Of a stretch of DNA of 64,000 nucleotides, positions 24,849 through 33,846 are shown piece after piece. Position 1 is the first letter of the stretch; each line of letters opens with the position of its first letter. The notes under the pieces are model-generated. The model saw only the letters and a list, made by a program, of their open reading frames with translations, did no database searches and was not told the DNA's origin. The stretch lies in contig NZ_QRCU01000036.1 in NCBI RefSeq assembly GCF_003369445.1, forward strand, positions 62,001 to 126,000, given 5' to 3'. The position numbers and the translations under genes are program-made. This DNA comes from Arthrobacter silvisoli (GTDB lineage: Bacteria > Actinomycetota > Actinomycetes > Actinomycetales > Micrococcaceae).

Positions 24849-25885
24849 CGGGCGCCTGCCGACTGCGTACCCAGCGCCTGCTGCGCGTAGCCGGTCGCCG
24901 CACCGTGGCGGTTGCCTTCGACGGCGTTGTCGGCCAGGAGGGTGACGAGTTCGTAGGCCACGTGGCTGGCGGCGACGCCGGTGATTTCGGCGTGGTCGTA
25001 AGCCGGGGAAACTTCCACGACGTCGGCACCCACGAGGTTCATGCCGCGGAAGCCGCGGATGATCTCGAGCAGTTCGCGGCTGGTGATGCCGCCGGCTTCC
25101 GGCGTGCCGGTGCCCGGCGCGTGGGCGGGGTCCAGGACGTCGATGTCGACGGAGATGTACAGCGGGCGGTTGCCGATTCGGTCGCGGATCTTCTCCACGG
25201 TTTCCAGGACGCCCTGGTAGTAGACGTCGGCGGAGGTGACGATGCCGAAGCCGAAGCGGTGGTCGTCGTCGAGGTCCTTCTTGCCGTAGAGCGGGCCGCG
25301 GGTACCGACGTGGCTGATGGCCTCGGTATCGAGGATGCCTTCCTCGACGGCGCGGCGGAACGGGGTGCCGTGGGTGTACTCGGCACCGAAGTAGGTGTCC
25401 CAGGTATCCAGGTGGGCGTCGAAATGCAGCATGGCCACCGGTTCGCCGGCGCGCTCGGCTGCGGCGCGCAGGAGGGGCAGGGCGATGGTGTGGTCGCCGC
25501 CGAGGGTCACAAGCTTGCTGCCGTTGGCGGTCAGGTCCAGCGCGTTCTGCTGGATGGTCTCGATGGCCTCGTTGATGTTGAAGGGGTTCACGGCCATGTC
25601 GCCGGCGTCGGCAACCTGGACGTTTTCGAAGGGGCTGACGTCCCAGGCCGGGTTGTAGGGACGCAGGAGGCGGCTGGCTTCGCGGATGTGGTTTGCGCCG
25701 AAGCGGGCACCCGGGCGGTAGGAAACGCCGGAGTCGAATGGCACACCCACCAGCGTCACGTCGGCCTTGGCAACCTGGTCCAGTCGCGGGAGGCGCGCGT
25801 AGGTGGCAGCACCGGCGTAACGCGGGATGCGGGATGAATCAATGGGGCCAAGGTTTCCGTTGGCTTCGATGCGGAGCTCTTCCAC
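24845..25885 (-). CDS. speB: agmatinase / ureohydrolase family enzyme
   Basis: 346 aa from the GTG at 25885, which has AAGGAGAG upstream; the longer frame into the upstream gap is not coding. This is a binuclear manganese ureohydrolase that releases urea from a guanidino compound. Metal-binding motifs: [20 protein letters not shown] and [19 protein letters not shown] (two Asp), then [13 protein letters not shown]. The sequence suits agmatinase but guanidinobutyrase or guanidinopropionase have the same motifs, so the exact substrate is open. It is first in an operon with the TPP enzyme. Upstream, TATGAT on the minus strand makes a good -10; no operator was recognised. Confidence 0.88.
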   Translation of the reverse strand: MEELRIEANGNLGPIDSSRIPRYAGAATYARLPRLDQVAKADVTLVGVPFDSGVSYRPGARFGANHIREASRLLRPYNPAWDVSPFENVQVADAGDMAVNPFNINEAIETIQQNALDLTANGSKLVTLGGDHTIALPLLRAAAERAGEPVAMLHFDAHLDTWDTYFGAEYTHGTPFRRAVEEGILDTEAISHVGTRGPLYGKKDLDDDHRFGFGIVTSADVYYQGVLETVEKIRDRIGNRPLYISVDIDVLDPAHAPGTGTPEAGGITSRELLEIIRGFRGMNLVGADVVEVSPAYDHAEITGVAASHVAYELVTLLADNAVEGNRHGAATGYAQQALGTQSAGAR

Positions 25886-25989
25886 AGCGGCCTCTCTCCT
25901 TCGAGATCGAGTCAGGTTGTGACAGCCATCATACACGCAAAGTTTCCTAATATGCATCACCTGTTTACAAATTTTCGACTTCAGCAGAC

Positions 25990-26036
25990 AGCCCGACGGC
26001 GGCCGGGGCACCTGGGCAACCGGCCGCCGTCGGGCT
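25990..26036. terminator. strong hairpin downstream of the lipoprotein gene
   Basis: 17-bp arms AGCCCGACGGCGGCCGG / CCGGCCGCCGTCGGGCT with a 13-nt loop, followed by CTTTT on the plus strand. It shares the CCCGACGGCGG core with hairpins at 31599 and 34788. Confidence 0.85.
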
Positions 26037-26061
26037 CTTTTCAGCCAAGCGCGGCGAGCCG

Positions 26062-26754
26062 TTACTTGTAGCTGACACTCATCAACAGGGCCTTCAACTG
26101 CGCGTATTCCGCCGTTCCCATCCACGCCCTGGCCTCAGCGTCGGAAGCGAAACCGGGGGAATCGATGTAGACACGGAAGATGCCGACGCCGTTGGGCAGG
26201 GTGACCTGCCCGCTGCCGCTGCCTGTGCTGCCGGAGACGAGTTCTTCAGCCCGGCGCACGTCCATGAAGTAGTGGTCGTTGACGTCGCCGTAACTGTCCT
26301 TGAAGAAGCCGAAGGTCGGCGTTCCTTCAAAGCCCGCCAGCCCCGGCACGGCGGTCGCGTCGAACACGGTGCGGTCCACAGGGCCGGATGCGCCGTCGCC
26401 GTAGAAGCCGCTGACCATGAAGGCCACGGCCTTGCCCTTGCTGCCGATCGTGGCTTCCACACACTCGGCGGGTCCGCCGGGAACAGTGGGGCAGTCCGCG
26501 GTGGCGACGGTCCAGCCCGCCTGGTACCGGAAGGAAATGTGGCCATCCGGGAAGGTGAAGGTCTTCACCGGCTTCGCCTTCGTTCCCTGGACCGGCTTGC
26601 CGGCGTCCGTCGCGGATGACGTGAGCGTGAGTGCGGGTCCGGCGGTGGGGCCGGACGGGCCGGACGCCGGAGTCGGCGCGCAGGCGGCGGTGGCACCCAG
26701 GGCGATGGCGAGCGCCGCCGTCGCGACGGTTTTCCCAAGCGCTGCGAAGTTCAT
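26062..26754 (-). CDS. putative lipoprotein, function unknown
   Basis: 230 aa from the ATG at 26754 (MNFAALGK); a TTG four codons earlier is less likely. The signal peptide is [21 protein letters not shown] with lipobox TAAC, so the mature protein should be lipid-anchored on the outer face of the membrane. A Pro/Ser/Thr/Gly-rich linker follows ([15 protein letters not shown]), then a globular domain from about residue 65 ([26 protein letters not shown]) with a Cys pair that could form a disulfide, and Gly/Ser-rich GSTGSGSG near residue 180. I recognise no domain. It is monocistronic and bounded downstream by the terminator at 25990-26036. Confidence 0.8.
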   Translation of the reverse strand: MNFAALGKTVATAALAIALGATAACAPTPASGPSGPTAGPALTLTSSATDAGKPVQGTKAKPVKTFTFPDGHISFRYQAGWTVATADCPTVPGGPAECVEATIGSKGKAVAFMVSGFYGDGASGPVDRTVFDATAVPGLAGFEGTPTFGFFKDSYGDVNDHYFMDVRRAEELVSGSTGSGSGQVTLPNGVGIFRVYIDSPGFASDAEARAWMGTAEYAQLKALLMSVSYK

Positions 26755-27005
26755 GGTCTTCCCCAATCTTTGGTCAGGCTTCCTGGCTGGTACGGGCTGC
26801 CTTCGCGCCGCCCGTCACCCCTATGGTTTCCCGCCGGGGGCCGAAACTTACATCGACTTGATTAATTCTGCCGGCGCCTGGGATTCCGGCCGAAGGAGAC
26901 GCCGCTCACACACGGCGTAAGGATTCCGTAAAGACCGGGATTCCGCACCCGGGCACCGCCGTACGCTCCTTCTGGAGCAGCTCCCAGGCTGCGCGAAAGG
27001 ACATC

Positions 27006-28973
27006 GTGACCACCCTGACGAGGCCGCCGGCAGACCCTTCCAACCGGCGCAAATCCAGCGGAAGCTTCAAGCACTGGCTGCTCGAGGGCATGCCCGAGGC
27101 CGGCCGCCCGCGGCAGCATGGCAAGCCGGAAAGCGAGCACACGCCGCAGTCCTGGTGGAAGGTCATGTGCCTCACCGGCGTCGACTACTTCTCGACCCTC
27201 GGCTACCAGCCGGCCATCGCGGCCCTCGCGGCCGGCATCGTGTCCCCACTGGCTACCATCGTGCTGGTGGCCGTCACGCTCATGGGCGCCCTGCCGGTAT
27301 ACCGCCGCGTCGCTTCCGAAAGCCCGCGCGGCGAAGGGTCCATCGCCATGCTGGAGAAGCTCCTCCCCCGCTGGGGCGGCAAGCTGTTCGTCCTGGCCCT
27401 GCTCGGCTTCGCCGCAACCGACTTCATGATCACCATGACTTTGTCTGCCGCCGACGCGAGTGCACACGCCGTGGAGAACCCCTTCGCGCCCGACTGGATG
27501 CACGGCCAGGAAATCGCCATCACGCTCGCCCTGATTGCCGCCCTGGGGATCGTCTTCCTGCGCGGCTTCAAGGAAGCCATCAACGTGGCAGTGCTGCTGG
27601 TGGGCGTCTACCTGCTGCTCAATGCCGTGGTGGTACTGGTGGGCCTGTTCCATGTGGCCGCCGAAGCGCACGTCGTCACCGACTGGTGGGCCGCCCTCAA
27701 CCAGCAGCACGGCAACCCGCTGGTGATGATCGGCATCGCGCTGCTCGTGTTCCCGAAGCTCGCCCTAGGCCTCTCCGGCTTCGAGACCGGCGTCGCCGTC
27801 ATGCCCCAGATCAAGGGGGCGCCGGACGACACCGAGCAGCGGCCCGCCGGCCGCATCCGAGGGGCCCATAAGCTGCTCACGACGGCGGCCCTCATCATGA
27901 GTGCCTTCCTGGTGTCGTCCAGCTTCATCACCACCTTCCTGATCCCGGCGGCCGAATTCGAGCCGGGCGGCAAAGCCAACGGCCGCGCCCTGGCCTTCCT
28001 GGCGCACCAGTACCTCGGCGATGCGTTCGGCACCGTCTACGACATCAGCACCATCGCAATCCTGTGGTTCGCCGGCGCCTCCGCCATGGCCGGGCTGCTG
28101 AACCTCGTGCCGCGCTACCTCCCGCGCTTCGGTATGGCGCCCTCATGGACCAAAGCCGTCCGCCCGCTGGTCCTGGTGTTCACCGCCATCGGCTTCCTGA
28201 TCACGGTGATCTTCGAGGCGAACGTAGAGGCGCAGGGCGGCGCCTACGCCACCGGCGTGCTGGTGCTGATGACCTCCGCGTCCATCGCGGTGACCCTCTC
28301 GGCCAAGCGCCGGAAGCAGCGCGTGAAGACTTTCGCCTTCGGCGCCGTGGCGCTCGTGTTCAGCTACACCACGGTAGCCAATGTGGTGGAGCGCCCCGAC
28401 GGTATCAGGATCGCCGCCCTGTTCATCCTGGGCATCCTGCTGGTGAGCTTCGCCTCCCGGGTCCGGCGCTCCTTCGAACTGCGCGCCACCCATATCAAGA
28501 TGGACGAACGGGCCTTGGAGTTCACCGCTGCCAGCGACGAGGGGCCAATCCGGCTCATCGCCCACGAGCCGAAACGGGTCGGCGCCGAGCGGTACCGGGA
28601 GAAGCTGGAGCATGCCCAGCAGGCCAACCACCTGCCCGAGGACAGCGATGCCCTGTTTATCGAGGTCATCGTGGACGACAGCTCCGACTTCGAACAGGAA
28701 CTGCTCGTGGAGGGCAAGCACCGCCACGGCTTCAAAGTCCTGGAGGTCCACAGCAACAACGTGCCGAACACCCTTGCCGCCGTGCTGCTGCACATCCGCG
28801 ATGTCACTGGGCTGATGCCGCACATCTACTTCCGCTGGACCGAAGGCAACCCGATCGCCAACCTCAGCAAGTTCCTGTTCTTCGGCGAAGGCGAAATCGC
28901 TCCGGTGACCCGGGAGGTGCTGCGCGAGGCCGAGGCCGACGTGACGCGCCGGCCCTGGGTGCACGTCGGCTGA
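27006..28973 (+). CDS. APC-superfamily permease with C-terminal cytosolic domain
   Basis: 655 aa; the GTG at 27006 has AAAGGA upstream. An N-terminal cytosolic segment of ~45 residues precedes [22 protein letters not shown], the first helix typical of a subgroup of APC amino-acid permeases. About 12 membrane helices run to about residue 490 (for example [29 protein letters not shown]). The last ~160 residues are soluble ([30 protein letters not shown]...), so a regulatory domain is likely. Substrate unknown; amino acids are most usual, and related families carry potassium. It is monocistronic between the lipoprotein and the XRE-cupin regulator. Confidence 0.85.
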   Translation: MTTLTRPPADPSNRRKSSGSFKHWLLEGMPEAGRPRQHGKPESEHTPQSWWKVMCLTGVDYFSTLGYQPAIAALAAGIVSPLATIVLVAVTLMGALPVYRRVASESPRGEGSIAMLEKLLPRWGGKLFVLALLGFAATDFMITMTLSAADASAHAVENPFAPDWMHGQEIAITLALIAALGIVFLRGFKEAINVAVLLVGVYLLLNAVVVLVGLFHVAAEAHVVTDWWAALNQQHGNPLVMIGIALLVFPKLALGLSGFETGVAVMPQIKGAPDDTEQRPAGRIRGAHKLLTTAALIMSAFLVSSSFITTFLIPAAEFEPGGKANGRALAFLAHQYLGDAFGTVYDISTIAILWFAGASAMAGLLNLVPRYLPRFGMAPSWTKAVRPLVLVFTAIGFLITVIFEANVEAQGGAYATGVLVLMTSASIAVTLSAKRRKQRVKTFAFGAVALVFSYTTVANVVERPDGIRIAALFILGILLVSFASRVRRSFELRATHIKMDERALEFTAASDEGPIRLIAHEPKRVGAERYREKLEHAQQANHLPEDSDALFIEVIVDDSSDFEQELLVEGKHRHGFKVLEVHSNNVPNTLAAVLLHIRDVTGLMPHIYFRWTEGNPIANLSKFLFFGEGEIAPVTREVLREAEADVTRRPWVHVG

Positions 28974-28993
28974 CAGGGCCCCCAGCGGCCCGC

Positions 28994-29075
28994 GGCCGGT
29001 TTCCCGGCGGCCGGTTTCCCGGCGGCCGGTTTCCCAGCGGCCCGCGGCCGGTTTCCCAGCGGCCGGTTTCCTAGC
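28994..29075. repeat. 15-bp tandem repeat, five copies
   Basis: Unit GGCCGGTTTCCC(G/A)GC at 28994, 29009, 29024, 29046 and 29061; seven extra bases separate copies 3 and 4. It fills the gap between two convergent genes, and the last copy contains the TAG stop of the XRE-cupin gene. Confidence 0.9.
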
Positions 29076-29646
29076 GGCTCGCGGCCGGCACCAGGATCCA
29101 GAGCACCTCGACGGTTTCGTCCGTGGGGTTGATCCAGGTGTGCGGCTCGCGGCCGGGGAAGGACAGGGTGTCGCCTTCCTCGAGGTCGTACTTTTCGTTG
29201 CTCAGGATCAGCTGGATCCGGCCCTTGGTGACGTGCAGGACGTCCACGTCGCAGTCCACGGCGTAGAGCTCGGATTCGCCGCGGCCGCGGGGCTCGATCA
29301 CGGCCTGGATGATCTGCAGGCGGCGCTCCGAACGGGCCGTGAGGAGGCGCTCCACGATTCCCTCGCCGCCGAGGGAGATCTTCGGCCCGTCGTCGCGGCG
29401 CGTCAGGTGCGTCTCCGGCGCCGCGAACAGCTCCCCAATGGACACGGACAGCACCTGGCACAGCGTCACCAGGGATGCCACGGACGGCGACGTCAGGTCC
29501 CGCTCCACCCGGCTGAGGAATCCCTTGGTCAACCCCGTCGCCTCAGCCACCTGCTCGATGGTGAGCCGCTGGGATTGGCGGGCGGCGCGGATTCTGGAAC
29601 CGATCGCAAGCGGGACGTTGCTGGGTTCAACGGGGAGAGCCTTCAT
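29071..29646 (-). CDS. XRE family regulator with C-terminal cupin sensor
   Basis: 191 aa. HTH of the XRE/Cro type at about 15-72 (GSRIRAARQSQRLTIEQVAEATGLTKGFLSRVERDLTSPSVASLVTLCQVLSVSIGELF), then a cupin barrel (about 110-190: VDVLHVTKGRIQLILSNEKYDLEEGDTLSFPGREPHTWINP). This layout is that of PuuR-like regulators, which bind a small ligand in the cupin. AAAGG sits ahead of the ATG at 29646. It is divergent from the sodium:solute symporter, so it probably controls that transporter and itself through the palindromes at 29774-29798. The final codon and stop fall inside the 15-bp tandem repeat. Confidence 0.92.
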   Translation of the reverse strand: MKALPVEPSNVPLAIGSRIRAARQSQRLTIEQVAEATGLTKGFLSRVERDLTSPSVASLVTLCQVLSVSIGELFAAPETHLTRRDDGPKISLGGEGIVERLLTARSERRLQIIQAVIEPRGRGESELYAVDCDVDVLHVTKGRIQLILSNEKYDLEEGDTLSFPGREPHTWINPTDETVEVLWILVPAASR

Positions 29647-29773
29647 TCACGAACCTTTCAGGCCGAAAAGTGCGGCCCAGTCATTTGGGCCATAGTATCC
29701 GGCAGGCTCCCGGAGCCCGCCTGCCCTGCGCACCGTCCTTGACTGTTACGCCGATCACTACATATCCTTTCAT

Positions 29774-29798
29774 GCAACAAGTGTTGCCTTCTAGGCAA
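29774..29798. promoter_or_regulatory. overlapping palindromes, candidate operator between XRE-cupin and symporter genes
   Basis: GCAAC-AAGT-GTTGC (29774-29787) overlaps TTGCC-TTCTA-GGCAA (29784-29798). They lie in the 259-bp divergent region, 108 bp upstream of the symporter ATG. Confidence 0.5.
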
Positions 29799-29905
29799 AT
29801 GGAAAACTTTCTCCCCACCACGCTGCATCACGGATTGCTCCGAATGACACCGGACTTGTCATCGACACGGAACCCGGCCGCAGCGAATATCCCCAGGAGC
29901 CGACA

Positions 29906-31447
29906 ATGGACTCATCGTTCCTCAACATCGCCATTGTGGTGGTGTATCTGCTGGCCATGCTGGCCTTTGGCTGGTGGGGCAAGTCCCGCACCAAGAACAA
30001 CAGTGACTTCCTGGTGGCCGGCCGCCGCCTGGGCCCGTTCCTCTACACGGGCACCATGGCCGCTGTGGTCCTCGGCGGCGCCTCAACGGTGGGCGGTGTC
30101 GGCCTCGGCTACAAGTTCGGCATCTCCGGCATGTGGCTCGTGGTGGCCATCGGCACCGGCGTGCTCCTGCTGAGCCTGCTCTTTGCCGGCACCATCCAGC
30201 GCCTGAAGATCTACACCGTCTCCCAGATGCTCAGCCTGCGCTACGGCCAGCAGGCCACCCAGACCTCCGGCATCGTGATGCTGGCCTACACCCTGATGCT
30301 CTGCGCCACCTCCACTGGCGCCTACGCCACCATCTTCGTGGTCCTCTTCGGCTGGGAACGCTGGCTCGCCATCGCCGTCGGCGGCGCAATCGTACTGGTC
30401 TATTCCACGATCGGCGGCATGTGGTCCATCACCCTGGCCGACCAGGTCCAGTTCGTCATCAAGACCGTGGGCATCTTCCTGCTCATGCTGCCCTTCGCCC
30501 TGAACGCTGCCGGTGGCTTCGACGGCATCCGTGCACGCGTCGACGCAAGCTTCTTCCAGATCGACGGCATCGGCACGCAGACGATCATCACCTACTTCGT
30601 CGTGTACACCCTCGGCCTGCTGATCGGCCAGGACATCTGGCAGCGCGTCTTCACCGCCAAGACCCCCAAGGTGGCCCGCTGGGGCGGCGCCACCGCCGGT
30701 GTCTACTGCATCCTCTATGGCCTGGCCGGCGCCGTCATCGGCCTGGCTGCCCGCGTGGCCCTGCCGGACATCGACGTCAAGGCCCTCGGCAAGGACGTTG
30801 TCTACGCCGAAGTCGCTACGCACTTGCTCCCCATCGGCATCGGCGGCCTGGTCATGGCCGCGGCCGTGGCGGCCATGATGTCCACCGCCTCCGGCGCGCT
30901 GATCGCCGCCGCAACCGTGGCCCGCGCGGACGTAGTGCCGTTCGTGGCCAGCTGGTTCGGCAAGACCATCCACACCGACGACACCGAAAACCCCGAGCAC
31001 GACGTCAAGGCCAACCGCTACTGGGTCCTGGGCCTGGGCATCCTGGCCGTGCTGATCTCCATGGCAGCCCAGGACGTGGTGGTCGCCCTGACCATCGCCT
31101 ACGACATCCTCGTAGGCGGCCTGCTGGTCGCGATCCTCGGCGGCCTTGTCTGGAAGCGCGGCACCGGCATCGCCGCCGCGTGGTCCATGGCAGTCGGCTC
31201 CGTCCTGACGCTCGGCCTGTTGATCATGTACGCACTGGGGGCCATCCCCAGCGAGGACGGTGTCTACGCCAACGAGCCCATCTACTGGGGCCTGGGCGCA
31301 TCGCTCGTCTGCTACGTGGTGGTGTCCCTGCTGACGCCGCCCACGGATCCCGAGGTCCGCGGGGCCTGGGACCGCCGGGTTGCCGGGGCCGTCTCCGAGG
31401 AACTGCCCCTGGACGCCCACCCGGTGGCCAGCCACAGCGGCCACTAG
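29906..31447 (+). CDS. sodium:solute symporter (SSS family)
   Basis: 513 aa, about 13 membrane helices, usual for the SSS family (LeuT fold), which couples sodium entry to uptake of sugars, amino acids, acids or polyols. The N-terminal region MLAFGWWGKSRTKNNSDFLVAGRRLGPFLYTGTMAAVVLGGASTVGGVGLGY is typical, as is YSTIGGMWSITLADQVQFVIK and MAAAVAAMMSTASGALIAAATV with the sodium-site Ser/Thr. AGGAG lies upstream of the ATG. Divergent from the XRE-cupin regulator. Substrate unknown; regulators of this type often sense polyamines or amino compounds, and a ureohydrolase operon lies 4 kb away, but a link is inference. Confidence 0.92.
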   Translation: MDSSFLNIAIVVVYLLAMLAFGWWGKSRTKNNSDFLVAGRRLGPFLYTGTMAAVVLGGASTVGGVGLGYKFGISGMWLVVAIGTGVLLLSLLFAGTIQRLKIYTVSQMLSLRYGQQATQTSGIVMLAYTLMLCATSTGAYATIFVVLFGWERWLAIAVGGAIVLVYSTIGGMWSITLADQVQFVIKTVGIFLLMLPFALNAAGGFDGIRARVDASFFQIDGIGTQTIITYFVVYTLGLLIGQDIWQRVFTAKTPKVARWGGATAGVYCILYGLAGAVIGLAARVALPDIDVKALGKDVVYAEVATHLLPIGIGGLVMAAAVAAMMSTASGALIAAATVARADVVPFVASWFGKTIHTDDTENPEHDVKANRYWVLGLGILAVLISMAAQDVVVALTIAYDILVGGLLVAILGGLVWKRGTGIAAAWSMAVGSVLTLGLLIMYALGAIPSEDGVYANEPIYWGLGASLVCYVVVSLLTPPTDPEVRGAWDRRVAGAVSEELPLDAHPVASHSGH

Positions 31448-31458
31448 TCCCCGGCGGC

Positions 31459-31586
31459 TCCCAAGCCTCGCTGCGCTCGGCCAGGGGCCCTCGCCACCGT
31501 GGGCCCACCCGGCTGATCCCAAGCCTCGCTGCGCTCGGCCAAGGGCCCTCGCCACCGTGGGCCCACCCGGCTGATCCCAAGCCTCG
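31459..31586. repeat. 58-bp tandem repeat, two copies plus a 12-bp start of a third
   Basis: Copies begin at 31459, 31517 and 31575 with TCCCAAGCCTCG. The two full copies differ at one base (CCAGGGG against CCAAGGG). No coding potential. The unit contains short inverted segments (GGGCCC, TGCGCTCG). Confidence 0.92.
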
Positions 31587-31598
31587 ACAAAGGAACCC

Positions 31599-31637
31599 CG
31601 ACGGCGGTGCCACCTTTCACAGGTGGCGCCGCCGTCG
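31599..31637. terminator. terminator after the symporter gene
   Basis: Arms CGACGGCGGTGCCACCT / AGGTGGCGCCGCCGTCG with one mismatch and the loop TTCAC. It shares the CGACGGCGG core with two other terminators in the window. Confidence 0.8.
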
Positions 31638-31814
31638 TCGTGTTCCCTGCTTGCGGGACGCTGCTACAGTGTTTCCAGCTTCAAGAGATGTGGCGCCAAG
31701 CTCCGACTTGCCACGCACCAACCCCATGTTCACGGGTGGTTCGGATGAGGAAGCGGCCTGCACCGGACCAGAGACAACCGGCCAGGCAAGAGCAACTCCC
31801 CCAGGAGAAGGCCA

Positions 31815-32117
31815 ATGCCTTTTGATGCCGCCCCTGCAACTGCCCACACGGACGCACGGACCGGGCCGCCCGCAGCCATGAACCCCGCAGAGGCACTGCC
31901 GGTAATTCCTTGTGTCGATGCCGCCGGCGGATCAGTGCTGCTGTCCGCAGCCGGCAGGCAGGAACTCCGGCGGTGCGCGGACCCGGTGCTGCTCACCCGG
32001 CTGCTGTCGCGCTCGGTGCGTCCTGCGCTCTGGTTCCCGGCCGAGCGGAAACTGCTCCTCGCCGTCGCCGCGCGTGGCTACCGCGGGGGCAAGGAACTCT
32101 CATTCATCCTGGATTGA
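31815..32117 (+). CDS. hypothetical protein
   Basis: 100 aa with a good ribosome site AGGAGAAGG ahead of the ATG at 31815. The first ~30 residues are Ala/Pro/Thr-rich and probably disordered. The rest (VDAAGGSVLLSAAGRQELRRCADPVLLTRLLSRSVRPALWFPAERKLLLAVAARGYRGGKELSFILD) has mixed helix and strand character and no transmembrane helix. I recognise no domain. It is convergent with the small acidic gene, 36 bp away. Confidence 0.65.
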   Translation: MPFDAAPATAHTDARTGPPAAMNPAEALPVIPCVDAAGGSVLLSAAGRQELRRCADPVLLTRLLSRSVRPALWFPAERKLLLAVAARGYRGGKELSFILD

Positions 32118-32153
32118 CGGAAAATTGACGGAAATACGGAAGGCGGGACCGGA

Positions 32154-32342
32154 CTATTCTTCGGCTTCTTCTTCGCGATGTTCGTCGACGTCGAGCGGGA
32201 CAACCCGTTCCTCTTCGTCAATGGCGTCGTCTTCTTCGTCCCACTCCTCGTCCACCGGGATGTCCTCGCTGTAGTCGTAGGCGGGATCCGACTCCACGGT
32301 GGGACGCTCAGGATGCCAGGCGTGCGTTTCGGTGCTGTCCAC
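32154..32342 (-). CDS. small acidic hypothetical protein
   Basis: 62 aa from the GTG at 32342, chosen because GGAGG stands seven bases upstream; the longer open frame lacks such a site. It is extremely acidic: the second half is dominated by Glu and Asp (EDIPVDEEWDEEDDAIDEEER). No transmembrane segment or Cys cluster. Function unknown. It is divergent from the ferritin-like/VIT gene across 258 bp. Confidence 0.6.
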   Translation of the reverse strand: MDSTETHAWHPERPTVESDPAYDYSEDIPVDEEWDEEDDAIDEEERVVPLDVDEHREEEAEE

Positions 32343-32600
32343 GGTGCAACCTCCATTCACGTGCCGCGGGCTGCGGGTCGGTCCGGCCATCTTGCACGGC
32401 CGCGCCCCAACCCGTGGCCCCTTGTTCTTCCATCTGAGCACTGCCCCTGCCGGGGGTCAAGGTGCCGCAGGAAGGGCCGCCCATTAAGGCACGCCGAAAC
32501 TCCGCTGTGAGGAATACCGGCCAAAAAACCGCGGAAATTGGCGCTAGTGTGGAGCTGCAATGGGGCGATGAAACCCGCCCCAAACTACCCAGGAGCCACA

Positions 32601-33806
32601 GTGCACACGCGAAAACCAGTGCCGCCCCAGGACACGGTGAAGCCCGAAACCACAGCACAGCCCCAAACCACAGCGCAGCGCGAAGGCCCGGCACAGCGCG
32701 ACGACACGGCACAGCCGCACAGGGAAGCCCCCTCCCCCGCAGACATCAAGCGCTGGCGCCAGTACCTGGCCGACGAACGGGCCGAAGCCGCCGTGTACCG
32801 CGAGCTGGCACAGCGCCGCGACGGCGAAGAACGCGAAATCCTCCTGGCCCTGGCCGACGCCGAGGGCCGCCACGAAGCCCATTGGCTCCGCCTGTTGGGG
32901 GAACACGCGGGCATGCCCAAGGCGGCCTCGACCCGCAGCCAACTGCTCGGTTTCCTGGCCCGCCATTTCGGGTCTGTCTTTGTCCTGGCCCTGGCCCAGC
33001 GGGCGGAGAGCCGCTCGCCCTACGCCACCGATCCCGCTGCGACCCGCGCCATGGCGGCCGACGAGCAGATCCACGAAGAAGTGGTCCGGGGCCTGGCCAC
33101 ACGGGGCCGCAACCGCCTCTCCGGTTCCTTCCGCGCCGCCGTCTTCGGCGCCAACGACGGCCTGGTCAGCAACCTGTCCCTCGTGATGGGCATGGCGGCC
33201 ACAGGCGTGCCCACCACGGTGGTGCTCTTCAGCGGCATCGCCGGCCTGCTGGCAGGCGCACTGTCCATGGGCGCCGGCGAGTATGTCTCGGTGCGTTCCC
33301 AGCTGGAACTGTTGAAGGCCACCCGTCCCACCCAGGTCACGCTTTCCGCGGCGCCCTCCCTGGACATTGAGCACAACGAGCTGGTGCTGGTCTACCTGGC
33401 CCGCGGCATGAGCCACGAGGCAGCCGAGCACCGCGCCGCCGAACGCATGGGCGTCTACTCCTGCGACTGCGATCCGTCCCTGTCGCTGCACCCGGAGGAA
33501 GAGGCGGTTCCCGACGAGCACGAGGCCGTCGGTTCCGCCTGGGGTGCGGCGCTGTCGAGCTTCTGCTTCTTCGCTTCGGGCGCCATCGTGCCGATCCTGC
33601 CGTTCCTCTTCGGGCTGGGCGGTTTCACTGCGCTCCTGGTGGCCGGTACTCTGGTGGGCGTCGCGCTCCTCGGAACGGGCGCCGTCGTCGGCCTGCTGTC
33701 CGGCACTTCGCCCCTCACACGCGGCCTCCGGCAGCTGGCGATCGGCCTTGGCGCCGCTGCCGCAACCTATGGGCTGGGCCTGGCCTTCGGCGCCATCGTA
33801 GGCTAG
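32601..33806 (+). CDS. VIT1/CCC1-family metal transporter with N-terminal ferritin-like domain
   Basis: 401 aa from the GTG at 32601, which has AGGAG six bases upstream. After a ~45-residue Gln/Thr/Pro-rich start comes a ferritin-like helical domain (about 48-165) with metal-ligand patterns LADERAEAAVYRELAQRRDGEE, EGRHEAHW and DEQIHEEVV. The VIT1/CCC1 membrane domain follows with FRAAVFGANDGLVSNLSLVMGMAATG (about 175-200) and five helices. The same fusion is known in MbfA-type proteins, which export iron or manganese and use the ferritin-like part to collect or sense the metal. Direction and metal are inference here. Confidence 0.88.
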   Translation: MHTRKPVPPQDTVKPETTAQPQTTAQREGPAQRDDTAQPHREAPSPADIKRWRQYLADERAEAAVYRELAQRRDGEEREILLALADAEGRHEAHWLRLLGEHAGMPKAASTRSQLLGFLARHFGSVFVLALAQRAESRSPYATDPAATRAMAADEQIHEEVVRGLATRGRNRLSGSFRAAVFGANDGLVSNLSLVMGMAATGVPTTVVLFSGIAGLLAGALSMGAGEYVSVRSQLELLKATRPTQVTLSAAPSLDIEHNELVLVYLARGMSHEAAEHRAAERMGVYSCDCDPSLSLHPEEEAVPDEHEAVGSAWGAALSSFCFFASGAIVPILPFLFGLGGFTALLVAGTLVGVALLGTGAVVGLLSGTSPLTRGLRQLAIGLGAAAATYGLGLAFGAIVG

Positions 33807-33846
33807 GCGGTACCGCGGCCGCTTAGTTCACAACGCAGGGAGCAGG

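Larger units (their letters stand above)
31448..31814. other. intergenic region with tandem repeat and terminator
   Basis: 367 bp without a convincing gene. It contains a 58-bp tandem repeat (31459-31586), the terminator at 31599-31637, and about 175 bp that should hold the promoter of the following small gene, where I see no clear -35/-10 pair. Confidence 0.7.

Noticed and set aside
25886..26125. 80-residue N-terminal extension of the ureohydrolase frame
   Set aside because: It covers the promoter and the terminator hairpin of the neighbouring gene, is Cys/Arg-rich, and the GTG at 25885 has a strong AAGGAGAG site.
26767..27005. Possible cyclic-di-AMP (ydaO-type) riboswitch or KimA/KUP potassium transporter context for the APC permease
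   Set aside because: The conserved riboswitch core was not found in the leader, and the permease start [12 protein letters not shown] differs from the KimA signature.
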